A stretch of 64,000 nt of DNA from Myxococcota bacterium (GTDB taxonomy: Bacteria; Myxococcota_A; Bradymonadia; UBA7976; UBA1532). The translations under genes were made by a program, and so were the position numbers. Each line of letters opens with the position of its first letter. Within the stretch, counting starts at the first letter, position 1. Below the pieces are notes generated by a model. It saw only the letters and a list, made by a program, of their open reading frames with translations, searched no databases and had not been told where the DNA came from. This document shows positions 19,351 through 31,700 of the stretch, one piece after another. The stretch covers positions 186,001 through 250,000 of the forward strand of contig CAUJDF010000039.1 in the NCBI GenBank assembly GCA_963169045.1, given 5' to 3'.

Positions 19351-20784
19351 ATGAGCGACGGCATCGGATGGGGCAGGTGCGGCATGCGCGCCGTACTGCT
19401 CCTGACCGCCACCCTGGCGCTGGCCTCGCCAGCCGGCGCCCAGACGCCCGCCCCGCGCGTGTGGGTGGCCCCGCTGCGCACCGACGGCGCGCCGGGGGCC
19501 GGCCTGCTCTCCGAGAAGTTCGACGAGGCGTCGCGCAAGCAGCTCGGCGACAGCCGCAAGGTGGAGCTCGTCGGCAGCGGGCGCGCCGTGAAGGTGGCCG
19601 CAGGCGACGCCGATCCGCGGGTGGCCCAGGCCGAGACGCTGCGCTCCGCCGGCAAGGACGCCTTCGCCGCCGGCAAGACGCAGCAGGCCCTCGAGCAGCT
19701 CCGCGCCGCGTTGCAGCTCTACGAAGAGGGCATCGCCTCGGTGAACCGCGTCGACGCGATCGCCGACACGCTGGTCTGGCTCGCGGCGGCCTCCCAGGCG
19801 CTCGAGTACGACGCCGACGCTCGCGACTTCGCGCGGCGCGCCGTCGCCATCGAGCCCGAGGTGGCCGCGCCGGAGCGCTATCCCGAGGCGGCGGCGGCCC
19901 TGCTCGAGGACGCCCGCGAGAAGCAGAAGAAGAAGAAGGGCGGCGACCTCAAGGTCACCACCGTCCCGCCGGGCGCGACGGTGCGCGTCGACGGCGTCGA
20001 GAAGGGCACCTCGCCGGTCACCATCAAGGATCTCCCCCGTGGCGAGCACTACGTCCAGGCCAGCCACGGCGAGGCCGGCATCGCCGGCGAGCGCGTGCGC
20101 GTCAAGGGTGGCAAGGCCGAGACGGTCGAGCTGAAGCTGAGCACCGAGGTGGGACCGCCGGCCGCCGAGCCGCCCGATCCGGCCCACGTCGCCAACCTCG
20201 TCGCGCTGTCGAAGGCCGGCGACGTCGGCCCGAAGTTTCGCGAGAGCGCCGAGGCCGTCGCCGAAAAGACGCGCGCCCGCTACGTCGTCGCGGGCCACAT
20301 CGCGACGCGCGGCAACAGCTTCGTCCTTCGGCCGCTGGTCTACGGCGTCGAGGAAAAGCAGGTGGCCGCCCTCGACGAGCTGGCGTTCTCGCCCGACCTC
20401 GCCAGCGTGTTCGTGCAGGCGGCGAACTTCGCGCGCGCCGTCGAGGCGGCCTGCACGCGGTTCCCGACCGACAAGGCGGTCTTCGGCATGATCGTCGCGG
20501 CCGCGCCGGTGCCGCCGCCGGCCGACGAGCCGCCCCCCCGCGCGGCGCCGGAGCACCGCCCGCCGCCCGCTGCGGAGCCGGCGCCGGTCGCGCGCCGCGA
20601 GCTGCCCCCGATGCCGCCGCGCGAGCCCGATCGCGCCGACGAAGATGACGCCTTCTACAAGAAGTGGTGGTTCTGGACGATCGCCGGGGCGGCGGTGATC
20701 GGTGGCACGGCCTACGGTGGTTACGTGCTCCTCCAGGACGACGGCAGCAGCCGCAGCACGTACGACGCGACGGTGAGGTGGTGA
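19351..20784 (+). CDS. Secreted PEGA-domain protein with C-terminal membrane anchor
   Basis: A 477-aa exported protein. The signal peptide is MRAVLLLTATLALASPAGAQ. A helical, TPR-like segment follows (about 90-190: AETLRSAGKDAFAAGKTQQA). A PEGA domain is at about 208-265 (LKVTTVPPGATVRVDGVEKG), a fold linked to surface or peptidoglycan-associated proteins. A further mixed domain, then a Pro-rich linker, leads to a C-terminal transmembrane helix (WWFWTIAGAAVIGGTAYGGY). The start at 19351 has AGGAG just upstream; ATG at 19384 is the alternative. A TTGACG hexamer at 19244 may belong to its promoter but no clear -10 follows. It is divergent from the sensor kinase and 8 nt before the kelch-like lipoprotein gene. 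Confidence 0.85.
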   Translation: MSDGIGWGRCGMRAVLLLTATLALASPAGAQTPAPRVWVAPLRTDGAPGAGLLSEKFDEASRKQLGDSRKVELVGSGRAVKVAAGDADPRVAQAETLRSAGKDAFAAGKTQQALEQLRAALQLYEEGIASVNRVDAIADTLVWLAAASQALEYDADARDFARRAVAIEPEVAAPERYPEAAAALLEDAREKQKKKKGGDLKVTTVPPGATVRVDGVEKGTSPVTIKDLPRGEHYVQASHGEAGIAGERVRVKGGKAETVELKLSTEVGPPAAEPPDPAHVANLVALSKAGDVGPKFRESAEAVAEKTRARYVVAGHIATRGNSFVLRPLVYGVEEKQVAALDELAFSPDLASVFVQAANFARAVEAACTRFPTDKAVFGMIVAAAPVPPPADEPPPRAAPEHRPPPAAEPAPVARRELPPMPPREPDRADEDDAFYKKWWFWTIAGAAVIGGTAYGGYVLLQDDGSSRSTYDATVRW

Positions 20785-20792
20785 CGGTGGCG

Positions 20793-22649
20793 ATGCGAAG
20801 GGCAGCGGTCCGCCGGGCGGCGCTGTGGGTGCCGCTGGTCCTGACGGCGTGCGGCGAGGGCGAAGGCGGGGACGACGGGGCCTCGGTCTCGATCGAGCTG
20901 TTCTCCGCCCACTTCCGCTCGGAGAACGCGGGGCCGACGCCGCTCGACCTCCGCTCCGACCCCTCCGGGACCGCTGGCGCCGAGGAGCTCGAGGTGGTGG
21001 TGGCGTCGCCCGATCCCGACGTCCAGCTCCGCACCGAGCTCTTCCCGCTCTTCGACGACGGGGGGGCCACCGGCAGTGGACGCCTCCCCGACCTCTCGCT
21101 CGACCAGCCCCAGCAGATCTTCGTCCGCGGCTTCCCCAAGGGCGGCAACGAGCCACGCCTCTTCGGGGCGAGCGACGTCTTCACCATCGGCGACGGCGAC
21201 CGCAGGCTCGTCGGCATCCAGATCGGGCGCGCCGACTGTGTCGGCCTCAACGCCGCGCCGGCCACGGTGACGGGTCCGCGGGGCTCGATCGACATGATCG
21301 CCGGACGCGTCGGCTCGTCGATGACCATGCTCCCCGACGGCCGCGTCCTCGTCATCGGTGGCGCGCGCATCGACGGCCAGGGTCAGGTCACCGAGCTCCT
21401 CGACACGATGGAGATCTACGACCCCAACCAGGGCGAGTTCTTCGAGGCCGAGGTGCGGCTGCTCGAGCCGCGCGCCCACCATACGGCGACGCACCTCGGC
21501 GACGGGCGCGTGCTCGTCTTCGGCGGCCAGACGACCGACACGACGAGCGGCATGCGGCGCGTGGCGCGCGAGGCGCTGGTCGTCGACCTCGGCGACGTCG
21601 ACGAGCCCGTGCGACGGGTGGCGGGCGTGCTGGGGGAGGGTCTCGAGCGCTACCAGCACGAGGCGACGATCATTCGCGCCAACACCGGCGAGACGAGCGT
21701 GCTCTTCACCGGCGGCCTCGGCCCCGACGATAAGCCGCAGGCGACGACCGTGCGCTTCTTCCCCGGCGAGACCGACGACCCCGCGCGAGGCGAGTTCGTG
21801 CCGCAGGGCCCGCTCTGCGACGCGCGCGCGCACCACTCGGCGACGGCGCTCGTCGGTCGTGCCGGCGAGCTGGCGGTCGTGGCCGGCGGCCTGCGCGCCC
21901 TGGAAGACGGCACGCTCGAGCCGCTGCGGAGCATCGAGGTCTTCAGCGTCAACCCGTCGCAGGAGTGCGTCTGCGCCGACCGGGCAAAGCCCCAGGGGCG
22001 CTTCGGCTGCTTCGTGAAGCCGGCGCGCATCCAGCTCGAGGAGGCGCGGTGGGGTCACCGCTCGCTGCGGGTCGATGACGACCGCCAGGTCCTCTTCGTC
22101 GGTGGCTACGCCAAGGCCGACCGGAGCGAGTTCGCGCGCGGGCTCGAGGCGCTCGACGCCCAGCTCCAGATGCACGGCCCCGACGAGATGGGATCGCTGC
22201 CCCGCGGCATCGGCGACTTCTCGGCGACCGCGATGCCGGTCGACTTCTTCTCCGACGGGCCCGCCGAGGCCTGCAACGCTCCGACGGCGGGCGGCGTGTG
22301 CCGGCCCGAGCACCAGGTGGTGATCACGGGCGGCCGGCGCGGCGACGCGCCCGTGGCCGAGGTGCTGCGCCTGGTGCCGCGCCGCGAGCGCGACGCGGAG
22401 ACCGGCGCGCTCGCGCTGCGCGGCTTCCGCGTCAAGGAGATCGAAGACGCGTGCGGCCTGAGCGAGCCCCGCTTCGGCCACCAGGCCGTGCGCCTTCGCA
22501 CCGGCACGCTGCTCCTCGGCGGCGGCATCATCGGCCCGAACAACAACCGCGCCGCCAGCCGCCGCGCCGAGATCTTCTTCCCGCTCGCCTCGAACGTCCG
22601 CGCGCTCTTCCCGAGTGAAGCCTCGCTGACCGCCCGACCCGTCCCCTGA
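20793..22649 (+). CDS. Kelch-like repeat lipoprotein
   Basis: A 618-aa protein with a short signal sequence ending in the lipobox LTAC (VPLVLTACGEG). About five repeats of the kelch/galactose-oxidase type follow, each with a GRVLV-x-GG-like core: DGRVLVIGGARIDG, DGRVLVFGGQTTD, ELAVVAGGLRA, DRQVLFVGGYAKA and TGTLLLGGGIIG. These should form a beta-propeller outside the cytoplasm, probably on the outer membrane. No enzymatic residues are evident. It is 8 nt downstream of the PEGA gene, so the two are likely co-transcribed. The start could also be one of the GTG codons at 20781 or 20787. Confidence 0.85.
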   Translation: MRRAAVRRAALWVPLVLTACGEGEGGDDGASVSIELFSAHFRSENAGPTPLDLRSDPSGTAGAEELEVVVASPDPDVQLRTELFPLFDDGGATGSGRLPDLSLDQPQQIFVRGFPKGGNEPRLFGASDVFTIGDGDRRLVGIQIGRADCVGLNAAPATVTGPRGSIDMIAGRVGSSMTMLPDGRVLVIGGARIDGQGQVTELLDTMEIYDPNQGEFFEAEVRLLEPRAHHTATHLGDGRVLVFGGQTTDTTSGMRRVAREALVVDLGDVDEPVRRVAGVLGEGLERYQHEATIIRANTGETSVLFTGGLGPDDKPQATTVRFFPGETDDPARGEFVPQGPLCDARAHHSATALVGRAGELAVVAGGLRALEDGTLEPLRSIEVFSVNPSQECVCADRAKPQGRFGCFVKPARIQLEEARWGHRSLRVDDDRQVLFVGGYAKADRSEFARGLEALDAQLQMHGPDEMGSLPRGIGDFSATAMPVDFFSDGPAEACNAPTAGGVCRPEHQVVITGGRRGDAPVAEVLRLVPRRERDAETGALALRGFRVKEIEDACGLSEPRFGHQAVRLRTGTLLLGGGIIGPNNNRAASRRAEIFFPLASNVRALFPSEASLTARPVP

Positions 22650-22726
22650 GACATTTCATTGTCTAGCGACCGGGTGTTCGTCTCGCCTAGACTGGCGGGG
22701 CCCCCCGACCAGCCACGGGCCCGCGT

Positions 22727-25700
22727 TTGAATCGTCCCTTCCTCCGGGCCGTCATCGGCCTGTCGATCCTGTTGATCGTGCCGGGCGCCGCCCGGGCGCT
22801 CGTCGACGGCGAACGCCACGCCCTCTATCGACAGCACCAGGTGTTCGGCGGCGCCATCGTCACCGGGAACACCCTGATGACAGCGTCGATCGCGGCGCCC
22901 GAGGTGAACAGCGGGCTCCTGCCACGCTCGGACGGCGACGTGCGCGACCTCCCGTTCGACGCCCAGCTCGAGGCGGCCTACCTGTTCTGGTCCGGCAGCA
23001 TGGTCAATGGGCCCGACCGCACCGCCGACCTCACCGCTGCCGACGGCACGACGTTCGACGACGTGCGCGCCGACCGCTGCGTGTCAGTGCCGAGCCTCGG
23101 CGGCTTCTTCTACTGCCGCGCCGACGTCACCGCGCGTCTGCGCGACCACCCCGGCGCGCAGCGTTTCAACGGCACCTATCGCGTCGGCGACGTGCAGGCG
23201 GAGCCAGGCTTCATCCGCCCCGATGGGGAGTGCGTGGAGCCCGGCGAGTGCCAGGCCAAGTACGCGGCCTGGAGCCTGGTGATCGTGTACTCGGCGCCTT
23301 CGGCGCGCACCCTGCGCGACGTCTTCGTGTACGACGGCTTTCGCCAGCTGGACGAGACGCCCGACAGCCCCGGCATCGACCAGTTCGACATCGCGGGTTT
23401 CGACTTCCCCGCGGACGGGCGCGCGACGCTGACCTACTTCGCGCTCGAAGGCGACGCGTTCCTCGGCGTGCCTCCGCAGGACACCGATCCGATCGAGACC
23501 TGCGACACCTGTTACGACTTCCTCGAGTTCTCGGGCACGAAGCTCGGGGACGCCACGAACCCGCCGAACAACCTGTTCAACAGCACATCGCCGCGCGGCT
23601 TCACGCTCGGCCTGGACCTCGACACGTTCGACGTCTCGCGTCTGCTCCGCGTCGGACAGCAACGCGCGCGGCTCCGCGCCGGCTCCGGCGACGGCGTGGT
23701 CGACATCCGTCGCCCGGATCCCGGCGGGGGCGGGGAGTCGTTCTTCCTCGGCTACGTGATGCTGGCCGTCGACCGGAACGCGCCGAACTTCCTGCGCGAC
23801 GGCACGCGCCTCACGGTCGTGCCCGACCAGGCGGCGCCGCGGGAGCGCGTCGTCATCACGCTGACCGTCGAGAACGAGGGCACGCTCGACGCGCGCAACG
23901 TCGTCGCCCGCCTGCCGCTGCCCGCAGGGCTCACCTACGTGGCCGACAGCCTGCGAGTGGACGGCGCCGACCCGGTTCAGGGTGCCGAGCAGCAGAATCC
24001 GCTCGCGGCCGGCCTGAACCTGGGCCTCATCCCGCACCAGGGGGACAACGACCGCGTCATCACGCTGCGGGCGACGCTGGTGCCTGACCTGCGCGCGGGG
24101 ACGCGCCTCGTCCTTCGAGGTGGCCTTCGCTACGACGGGCTGGCGATGGAGGTGCCCACCAACGAGGCCGTCCTCGTGGTGCTGGGCGCGCTCAACCTGG
24201 GACGGGTCACGAAAGAGGTCCTCGAGACCGACGGCGACGGTCGCTTCGCGCCGGGCGAGCTGATCCAGTACCTGATCACGATCCCCAATCCGAACGACCG
24301 CGACGTCCAGGACGTCCTGCTCACGGATCCGTTGCCGCCGTACGTGGATCTGGTGCGCGTCCTCACGACGACCGGCGTCGATCGCAGCGACGCCGCGCGC
24401 CGGCTGGTGCGCGTCGAGGACATGAGCGTGCCGGGCGGCGCCGGCGGCGCGGCGCGCGTGACCATCCTCGCGCGCATCCACGACGCTGCGCAGCTGGCGG
24501 CCGACGGCGTCGCGCCGGGCGCCATCAACGGCTTCGTCATCGCGAATCAGGCCACCGTCGAGGTCGCCGGCACGCGGATCGCCTCCGACGACCCGTCGAC
24601 CGCCGGGGCCGTCGACCCGACGCGCTTCCGGCTCGCGGCGCCGGTCGACATTGGCGGCCCCGGCACCCGAAAGACCGCCGTGGACGAGGACGGCGGGCTG
24701 CTCGAGCCCGGGGACCGCATCCGTTACACCATCCGCGTCGAGAACCGCGGGACGCAGGCCGCCGACGTCTCGATCAGCGACCCGCTGCCGGCCCGCACGG
24801 GCGACTGTCGCCTCGAGGGCGTCCACCCCGAGCTGGTCTGCGCCGGCGGGCGCCTGCGGGGCGTCGTCCGCGTCGGCGCCGGCGCGGCGGCGAGCGTCGT
24901 CTTCACCGTCGCCGTCGATGCCGACGCGCCCCACGGGACGGTCATCGAGAACGTGGCGACGCTCCGCGCGCTGCAGGACGCCGCCCAGCAGCCGCAGGTG
25001 CACAGCGAGCGCCTGCGCGTCACCTTCGCGCCCGCGCTCGGTGACGCCACGAAGACCGTCGAGGGCGCGCCGGGGGGGCTCGCGCAGCCCGGAGATCGCC
25101 TGCGCTATGTCATCCGCGTGCCCAACACGGGCAACCGCGCGGCGACGGGGGTGGTCGTCAGCGACCGCGTCCATCCGATCTTCGCGGACGTCGAGCCGGA
25201 GGACGGCGGCACGTTCGACGCCGACACGCGGCTCGTGACGTGGGTCGTGCCCGACGTGCCGCCGGGCGCCGAGGCGGTCGTCGCCTTCACGGCGCGCCTG
25301 CCCGCCGCCGTGCCGAACGGCACGGTCGTCGCCAACCAGGGCACGATCGTGGCCGTCGAGCTGCCGGAGGCGGTGCCCACCGACGATCCCGGCACCGGCG
25401 CGCGCGACGACGCGACGCGGGTCACGGTGCGGTCGGCGCCCCGCCTGCAGCTCACGAAGGCCGTCGAGCCCCGGCCGACGGCGCGCCCGGGCGATCCCGT
25501 CACCTATACGTTGGTGATCCGCAACACCGGCACCGACGTCGCGCGGGACGTCGTCGTCACCGACCCGTTGCCCGCCGACGTGTTCGCCGAGGTGGACGCG
25601 GGGCCGGGGCGCCGCGTCGACGAGGCCGTCGTGTTCGACCGCGCGGTCGTCCCGGCGCTCGCGGCGCTCGACGTCGGCGCGTCGGTGCGGCTCGTCGTGA

Positions 25701-28700
25701 ACGCCCGCCTCGTCCCGGTGCTCGAGAGCGGCCTCGTGGTCCGCAACCAGGCGCGCGCCGCCGCAGGCGTCGGGACCGAGGTCGTCAGCGACGACCCGGC
25801 CACGGCGGCCGCTGGCGATCCCACCGACCTCACGATCGAGTCGACGCCCGTCCTGACCCTCGCGAAGGAGGTCGTCGACCTGAACGGCGGCGAGGTGCAG
25901 CCCGGCGATCGACTGCGGTACCGCCTGACGATCGGCAACATCGGCGACGCGCCGGCGAACGGCGTCGTGATCGCCGATCCGGTCCCGCCCGGGCTCGTGG
26001 ACGTGTCCCCGTCGGACGGCGGCGTGCTGCAGGACGACGTCGTGCGCTGGGCGGTGGGCGTCGTGCGGCCGGGCGCGCCGCTCGCCGTCACGTTCGAGGC
26101 CACCGTCGACGCGCTCCCCGGCGCCGCCATCGCCAATCAGGCCACCGCGCGAGGCGAGGGGGCCGACGAGGTGCGCAGCGACGACCCGGGCACCCCGGTG
26201 GCCGGCGATCCGACCGTCGTGCGCGTCGTCCGCCGGCCTGATCTGTCCACCTCGACGAAGGCGGTCGCTCCGGCGGGCGAGGTGCGGCCCGGCGAGGTCG
26301 TCACCTGGACGATCGAGGTCGTCAACTCCGGCGCCGAGGCGGCGGCCGGGGTGGTCGTCACCGATGCGCTGCCCGCCGAGGTCGTCGGGGTCGCCGCCGA
26401 GGGCGCGGTGGCCGAGGGCGCCAATCTGCGCTGGAATCTCGGGGATCTGCCGGCCGGCGGCCGACGCGTGCTCGTCGTGACGGGGCGGGTCGCCCGGCCG
26501 CTGGCCGACGGCACCGTGATCCGCAACCAGGCGTTCGTCGTGGCGGAGGGCCTCGCCGCGGCGCCCACCGACGATCCGGCCACACCCGCCGCCGACGACG
26601 CGACAGTGCTCGTCGTGCGCTCGTCGCCGGACCTCTCGGCGAGCACGAAGTCGGTCGTCGACGCGAACGGCGCGCCGGTCCGGCCCGGTGACCTCCTGAC
26701 CTACGCGCTCGGCATCACCAACCGTGGCGGCGACGTCGCGCGCGAGGTCGTGGTGACCGACGTGGTCCCCCCCGCGCTCGTCGTCGAGGACGCCGGCGGC
26801 GCTGCGGTCCAGGGCGACACGCTCGTCTGGCGGGTCGGCGACCTGGCGCCGGACGCGGTGCGCGAGCTCGTGTTCACGGCGCGCGTGCGCATGCCGCTGG
26901 CGAACGGCACGATCGTCGACAACCAGGGCCGGCTCGCCGCCGCCAACCTCGGCGTTCCGGCCGTCACCGACGACCCGCGGACGCCGTTGCTGGGCGATCC
27001 CACCCGCGTCCAGGTGGTCAGCGCCGCCGATCTCTCCGGTGGCACCAAGACGGTCGAGGACCTGAACGGCGGGGACGTCCGGCCCGGCGACCGGTTGCGC
27101 TACACGATCACCGTGCGCAACGCCGGCGACGACGCGGCTCGGGGGCTCGTCGTCCGCGACCCGCTGCCCGAGGCGCTGCGCGATCCGCAGGCGCCGGGCG
27201 CCCGCGTCGAGGGCGGCGCGCTCGTCTGGGGCGCCGACGTCCTCGCGCCGGGCGCCTTGGCGACGTTCACCTTCGAGGCCACGGTTGGCGGGCCGCTGGC
27301 CGACGGGACGGTCGTCGCGAACCAGGCGCTGCTCACGGCGCGCGGCGTCGCGGCGCCGTTCCCGACCGACGATCCGGCCACCGCGGCGCCCTCGGATCCG
27401 ACGGCGGTGGTGGTGCGCGCCACGGCGCGGCCCACGCTCGCCAAGCGGGTCGAGGACGCGGACGGCCCGCCCTTCCGGCCCGGCGACGCCCTCGTCTACA
27501 CCCTCGAGGTCGGCAACGAGGGCGACGGCCTTGCCGAGGGGCTCGTCGTCGAAGATCCGCTGCCGGCGGGGCTCGTCGACGTCGTCGTGCCCGCCCCCGC
27601 CGTCGTCGAGGGCGGCGTCGTGCGCTGGCCCGTCCCGCCGGTCGCCCCCGGCGAGCCGCCGCGCACGCTGGCGATCCGCGCGCGCGTGGCCCCCGGCACC
27701 CCCGACGGCGCGGAGATCGCCAACCAGGCGCGGGCAGGCGACCAGCCCTCGGATGATCCATCGACGCCAGAACCCCTCGATCCGACGAGGATTTTCGTCG
27801 AGGACCGCCCCGATCTGCGCACGGCGACGAAGGCGGTCTCGGGCACGTTCGCGCCGGGCGGCGAGGTCGAGTACCTCATCGCCATCGAGAACGCCGGCAC
27901 GCGGCCCGCCGAGGACGTCTCCGTCGTCGACCCGATCCCCGCCGGCCTGATCGTGCTCGAGACGGTGCCCGCTGCCGTCGCCGCAGGGCGAGAGCTCTCG
28001 TGGGCCCTCGGGGCGCTCCCGCCGGGCGAGCGGCGCGAGCTCCGCGTGCGGGCGCGGGTGGCCGAGGACGTGGCCGACGGCACCCGCGTCGCCAATCAGG
28101 CGGTGGTGCTCGCTGCGGGTCTTCTGCCGGCGCCGACCGATGATCCCGCGACGCCGGCCGAGGACGACGCCACGGCCTTCGAGGTCGTCGCGCGACCGAT
28201 CCTCGTCGCCACGAAGACGGTGCAGGGGGACGGCGGCGACTTCCGGCCCGGCGAGGCGGTGACGTATACCTTGCGCATCGCCAACGAGGGGAACCGCCCG
28301 GCCGAGGCCGTCGAGGTCCTCGACCCGCTCGACGCGGCACTCGCGGGCGCCCAGGCCGACGGCGGGGTGGTGGCCGACGGCCAGGCCCGCTGGGTGGACC
28401 TCACGATCCCGCCGGGCGGCGCGATCGAGCTGTTCCTCCGGGCGCGCATCCGCGGGGACGTCGCCGACGGCGCCGAGGTCAGCAACCAGTTCGGCGCCCG
28501 CGCCGGCGCCGCCGGGCTGTTCGTGCGCAGCGACGACCCGACGACGCCGGAGCCCGAGGATCCGGTCGTCTTCACCGTGAGGACGCGCGCGCCGCTCGTG
28601 GCCGCGAAGACCGTCGAGGCGCTCGATCCCGCCGGCTTCCTGCCCGGCAGCGAGATCCTCTACACGATCACCCTCGTCAACGGCACCGACGCGCCCGTGG

Positions 28701-31700
28701 CGAACGTGACGGTCGCCGATCCGATCGACCGCGGGCGCCTCGACGACGTGCGCCCGGGCCAGGGCGGCCTCTTCGATCCGGGCCGCGCCGTCGTCGAGTG
28801 GACGCCCGAGCGCGCGCCGGCCCTCCGCGCCATCGCGCCGGGCGCGCGCGTCGACCTCCGCGTCCGCGCCCGCATCGCGCCGGCGCTGGCGCCGGGCGAC
28901 GTCGTCGCCAATCAGGCGCAGGTGGCGGTCCGCGGCGATCCGATGGTGGCGCGCACCGATGATCCGGCGACGCCGGAGGCGGCGGATCCCACGCGCTTCA
29001 CGGTGGTCGGCGGTCCGGCGCTCGACGTGCAGAAGGAGGTCGCCGCGCCCCTGAACGCGCCGATCGAGCCGGGCACCGCGGTCCGCTACCGGATTCGCGT
29101 GACGAATCGCGGCAGTGGTGTCGCTCGCGCGCCGGTCTTCGCCGATCCGCTGCCTGCCGAGGTGCGCTACCGCCCGGGCAGCACACGCCTCAACGGTGCC
29201 CCGGTGCCCGACGTGGGTGGCGGCCCACCCTTCGGACCGGGCATGGCGCTCGGCGGTGACCTCGCGCCGAACGGCGCCGCCGTCGTCGAGTTCGAGGTCG
29301 AAGTTCGGCCGGACGCCCCGCGCGGCCGCGCCGTGGCCAACCAGGGCTTCGTCACCGACGCCCTCGGCGCGACCGAGCCCACGGACGATCCGCTGACACC
29401 GATCGATGACGACCCGACGGTCTTCGTCGTCGGCGGGCAGCCGGACCTCACCGCCTTCGTCAAGCGCGCGGTGATCGTCGACGGCGACGGCAGCGGACGC
29501 GCCCGGATCGGCGACGTCGTCGAGTGGCGCCTCGACGTCACCAACGTCGGCGCCGGGGCGGCGCGGCGCGTCCGCATCGATGACGCCGTGCCTGCGCGCA
29601 CCTCCTTCGTGGCCGGCTCGCTGACGGTGGACGGCGCGCCGGTCACCGACGCCGACGACGGCGATGGCGGCGCGTTCCTCGGCGACGGCCTCCGCTTCGA
29701 GCTCGACGAGGTCGCGCCGCGCAGCACACGGCAGATCACGTTCCGCACCCGGGTGCGCGCCGGCCCGCGCGTCGAGAACCAGGCGCGGCTGACGGCGCTG
29801 GCGCTCCCCGTGGAGGCCAGCGACGACGACGGTGACGAGCGCAACGGCGACCAGCCGACGGTGGTGCTCGTCGGTGACGCGCTCGTCCGCGACCTGCGCC
29901 TCGACAAGACGGTCAACGACCCGACGGGCGCGCCGGCGCTCGCCGGCGAGACGCTGCGCTGGACGCTGAGCGCCCGCAACGAGGGCACCGTGGCGCTCAA
30001 CGACGTCGCCGTCGTCGACGACCTGGCGCCGGGTCTCGAGCTCGTCGAGGCGCGTAACGTGCCGCCGGGCGCCGCGCTGCGCTTCGAGCCGGCGCCGGCG
30101 GGCCGCTTCCAGAACGGCCGCGTCGTGGTGTCCGACCTGGCGATCGCCGCGCAGGCGCGCGTGGATCTCGAGCTGCTGCTGCGCGTCGACCCGCGACTGC
30201 CGGGACCGCGTCGTCTGTGCAACGTGGCCGACGCGACGGCCACAGGCGTGCCGGCCACGCGCTCGCCCGAGGTCTGCGTCGACGCCGAGGTGCGCTTCGG
30301 CGACCTGGCCGGCACGGCCTTCCAGGACCTCGATCGCGACGGCGTCTTCGGTGGCGCCTCGGACGAGGCCTTCGCGGGGATGCGCGTGGCGGTCTTCGCC
30401 GTCACCGACCCGGACGGCGCGCCCGTCGCCGAGGCGGAGACGGACGAGGCCGGTGTCTACCGCCTGCGCCGCCTCCTGCCCGGGCGCTACCGCGTGCGGG
30501 TCTTCAGCGCCACGGACGTGCTGCTGCTCACGATGGACGACGTCCCCGTCACGGCCGATCGCGAGTCGGTCCGCGACCTGGTCATCGACCCCTCGGGCCG
30601 CGTCTACGACAGCGCCGAAGGCACGCTGATCGACGGCGCCGAGGTGTTCATCTACCGCGATCTCGACTTGGACGAGGACCCGTTCGACGCGGAGACGCTC
30701 CGCCGCCGCGTGCTGGTGCCCGTGGACGAGCTGGAGGCACCGAGCCAGCAGGGCCAGCGCACGGCGCACGGCGGCCTCTACCACTTCGCGGTGCGCCGCC
30801 CGGGCCGCTACCTCGTCGAGGTCGTGCCGCCGGGGCCGAGCTTCGTCAGCCCGTCGCTCCTCGTGCCGCCGCGGCCGGGCGTGGCCTTCACCGACGACCC
30901 GGCCGGCCGCATCGTCGAGGACGACCTGCCGCGCACCGACCGCGACGCGGACCGCACGTACTTCCTCGCGTTCCAGCTCGACGGCCCCGAGGACGAGGTC
31001 AGCAACAACCACATCCCCATCGATCCGCTCTCGTCGCTGATCGACCTGCAGAAGAGCGCGTCCAGGCCCGAGGCGAGCGTCGGCGACGTCGTCACCTACA
31101 CGATCGACGTCGTCAACCGGAGCCCCGAGGACCTCGTCTTCGATCCGCGGACACAGAGCGGCGGCGTGTTCCTGCAGGACGTCATCCCCGCGGGTACGCG
31201 CTACGTGGCCGGCTCGTCGGTGCTCTTGCGGGTCGAGGCCGGCCGCGAGATCCCGCTCGAGTCGGCGGACCCGACGGGCGCGCGCATCCTGAAGTTCGGC
31301 GGCATCCGCCGCGAGGGCGGCCGCGACGTCTTCCGCCCGCTGGACCTGCACGCCGGCGAGGTCCTGCGCCTCAAGTACCAGCTCGTCGTCGGCGCCGACG
31401 CGCAGCCGAACCGGATCGTGAGCAATCGCGCGGTCTTGCTGGCCGACGGCAACGTGCCGGTGACCCGCGTCGCCGCCGCCGACCTGAAGATCGTGGCCGA
31501 CCCCGTCTTCGACCAGGGCCTGGTGCTCGGGAAGGTCTGGTGCGACGACGACGCCGACGGCGAACAGACCGAAGGCGAGCGCGGCCTGCCGGGCGTGCGC
31601 GTCTACATGGACCACGGCTACTTCGCGGTCACCGACGCCGCCGGCAAGTTCCACTTCAAGGACATCGATCCGGGGACGCACGCGCTCAAGATCGACGCGG

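Noticed and set aside
22649-22664. AGACA...TGTCT hairpin after the kelch-like gene as a terminator
   Set aside because: The stem is only 5 AT-containing base pairs with a 6-nt loop and no T-run; too weak in this genome.
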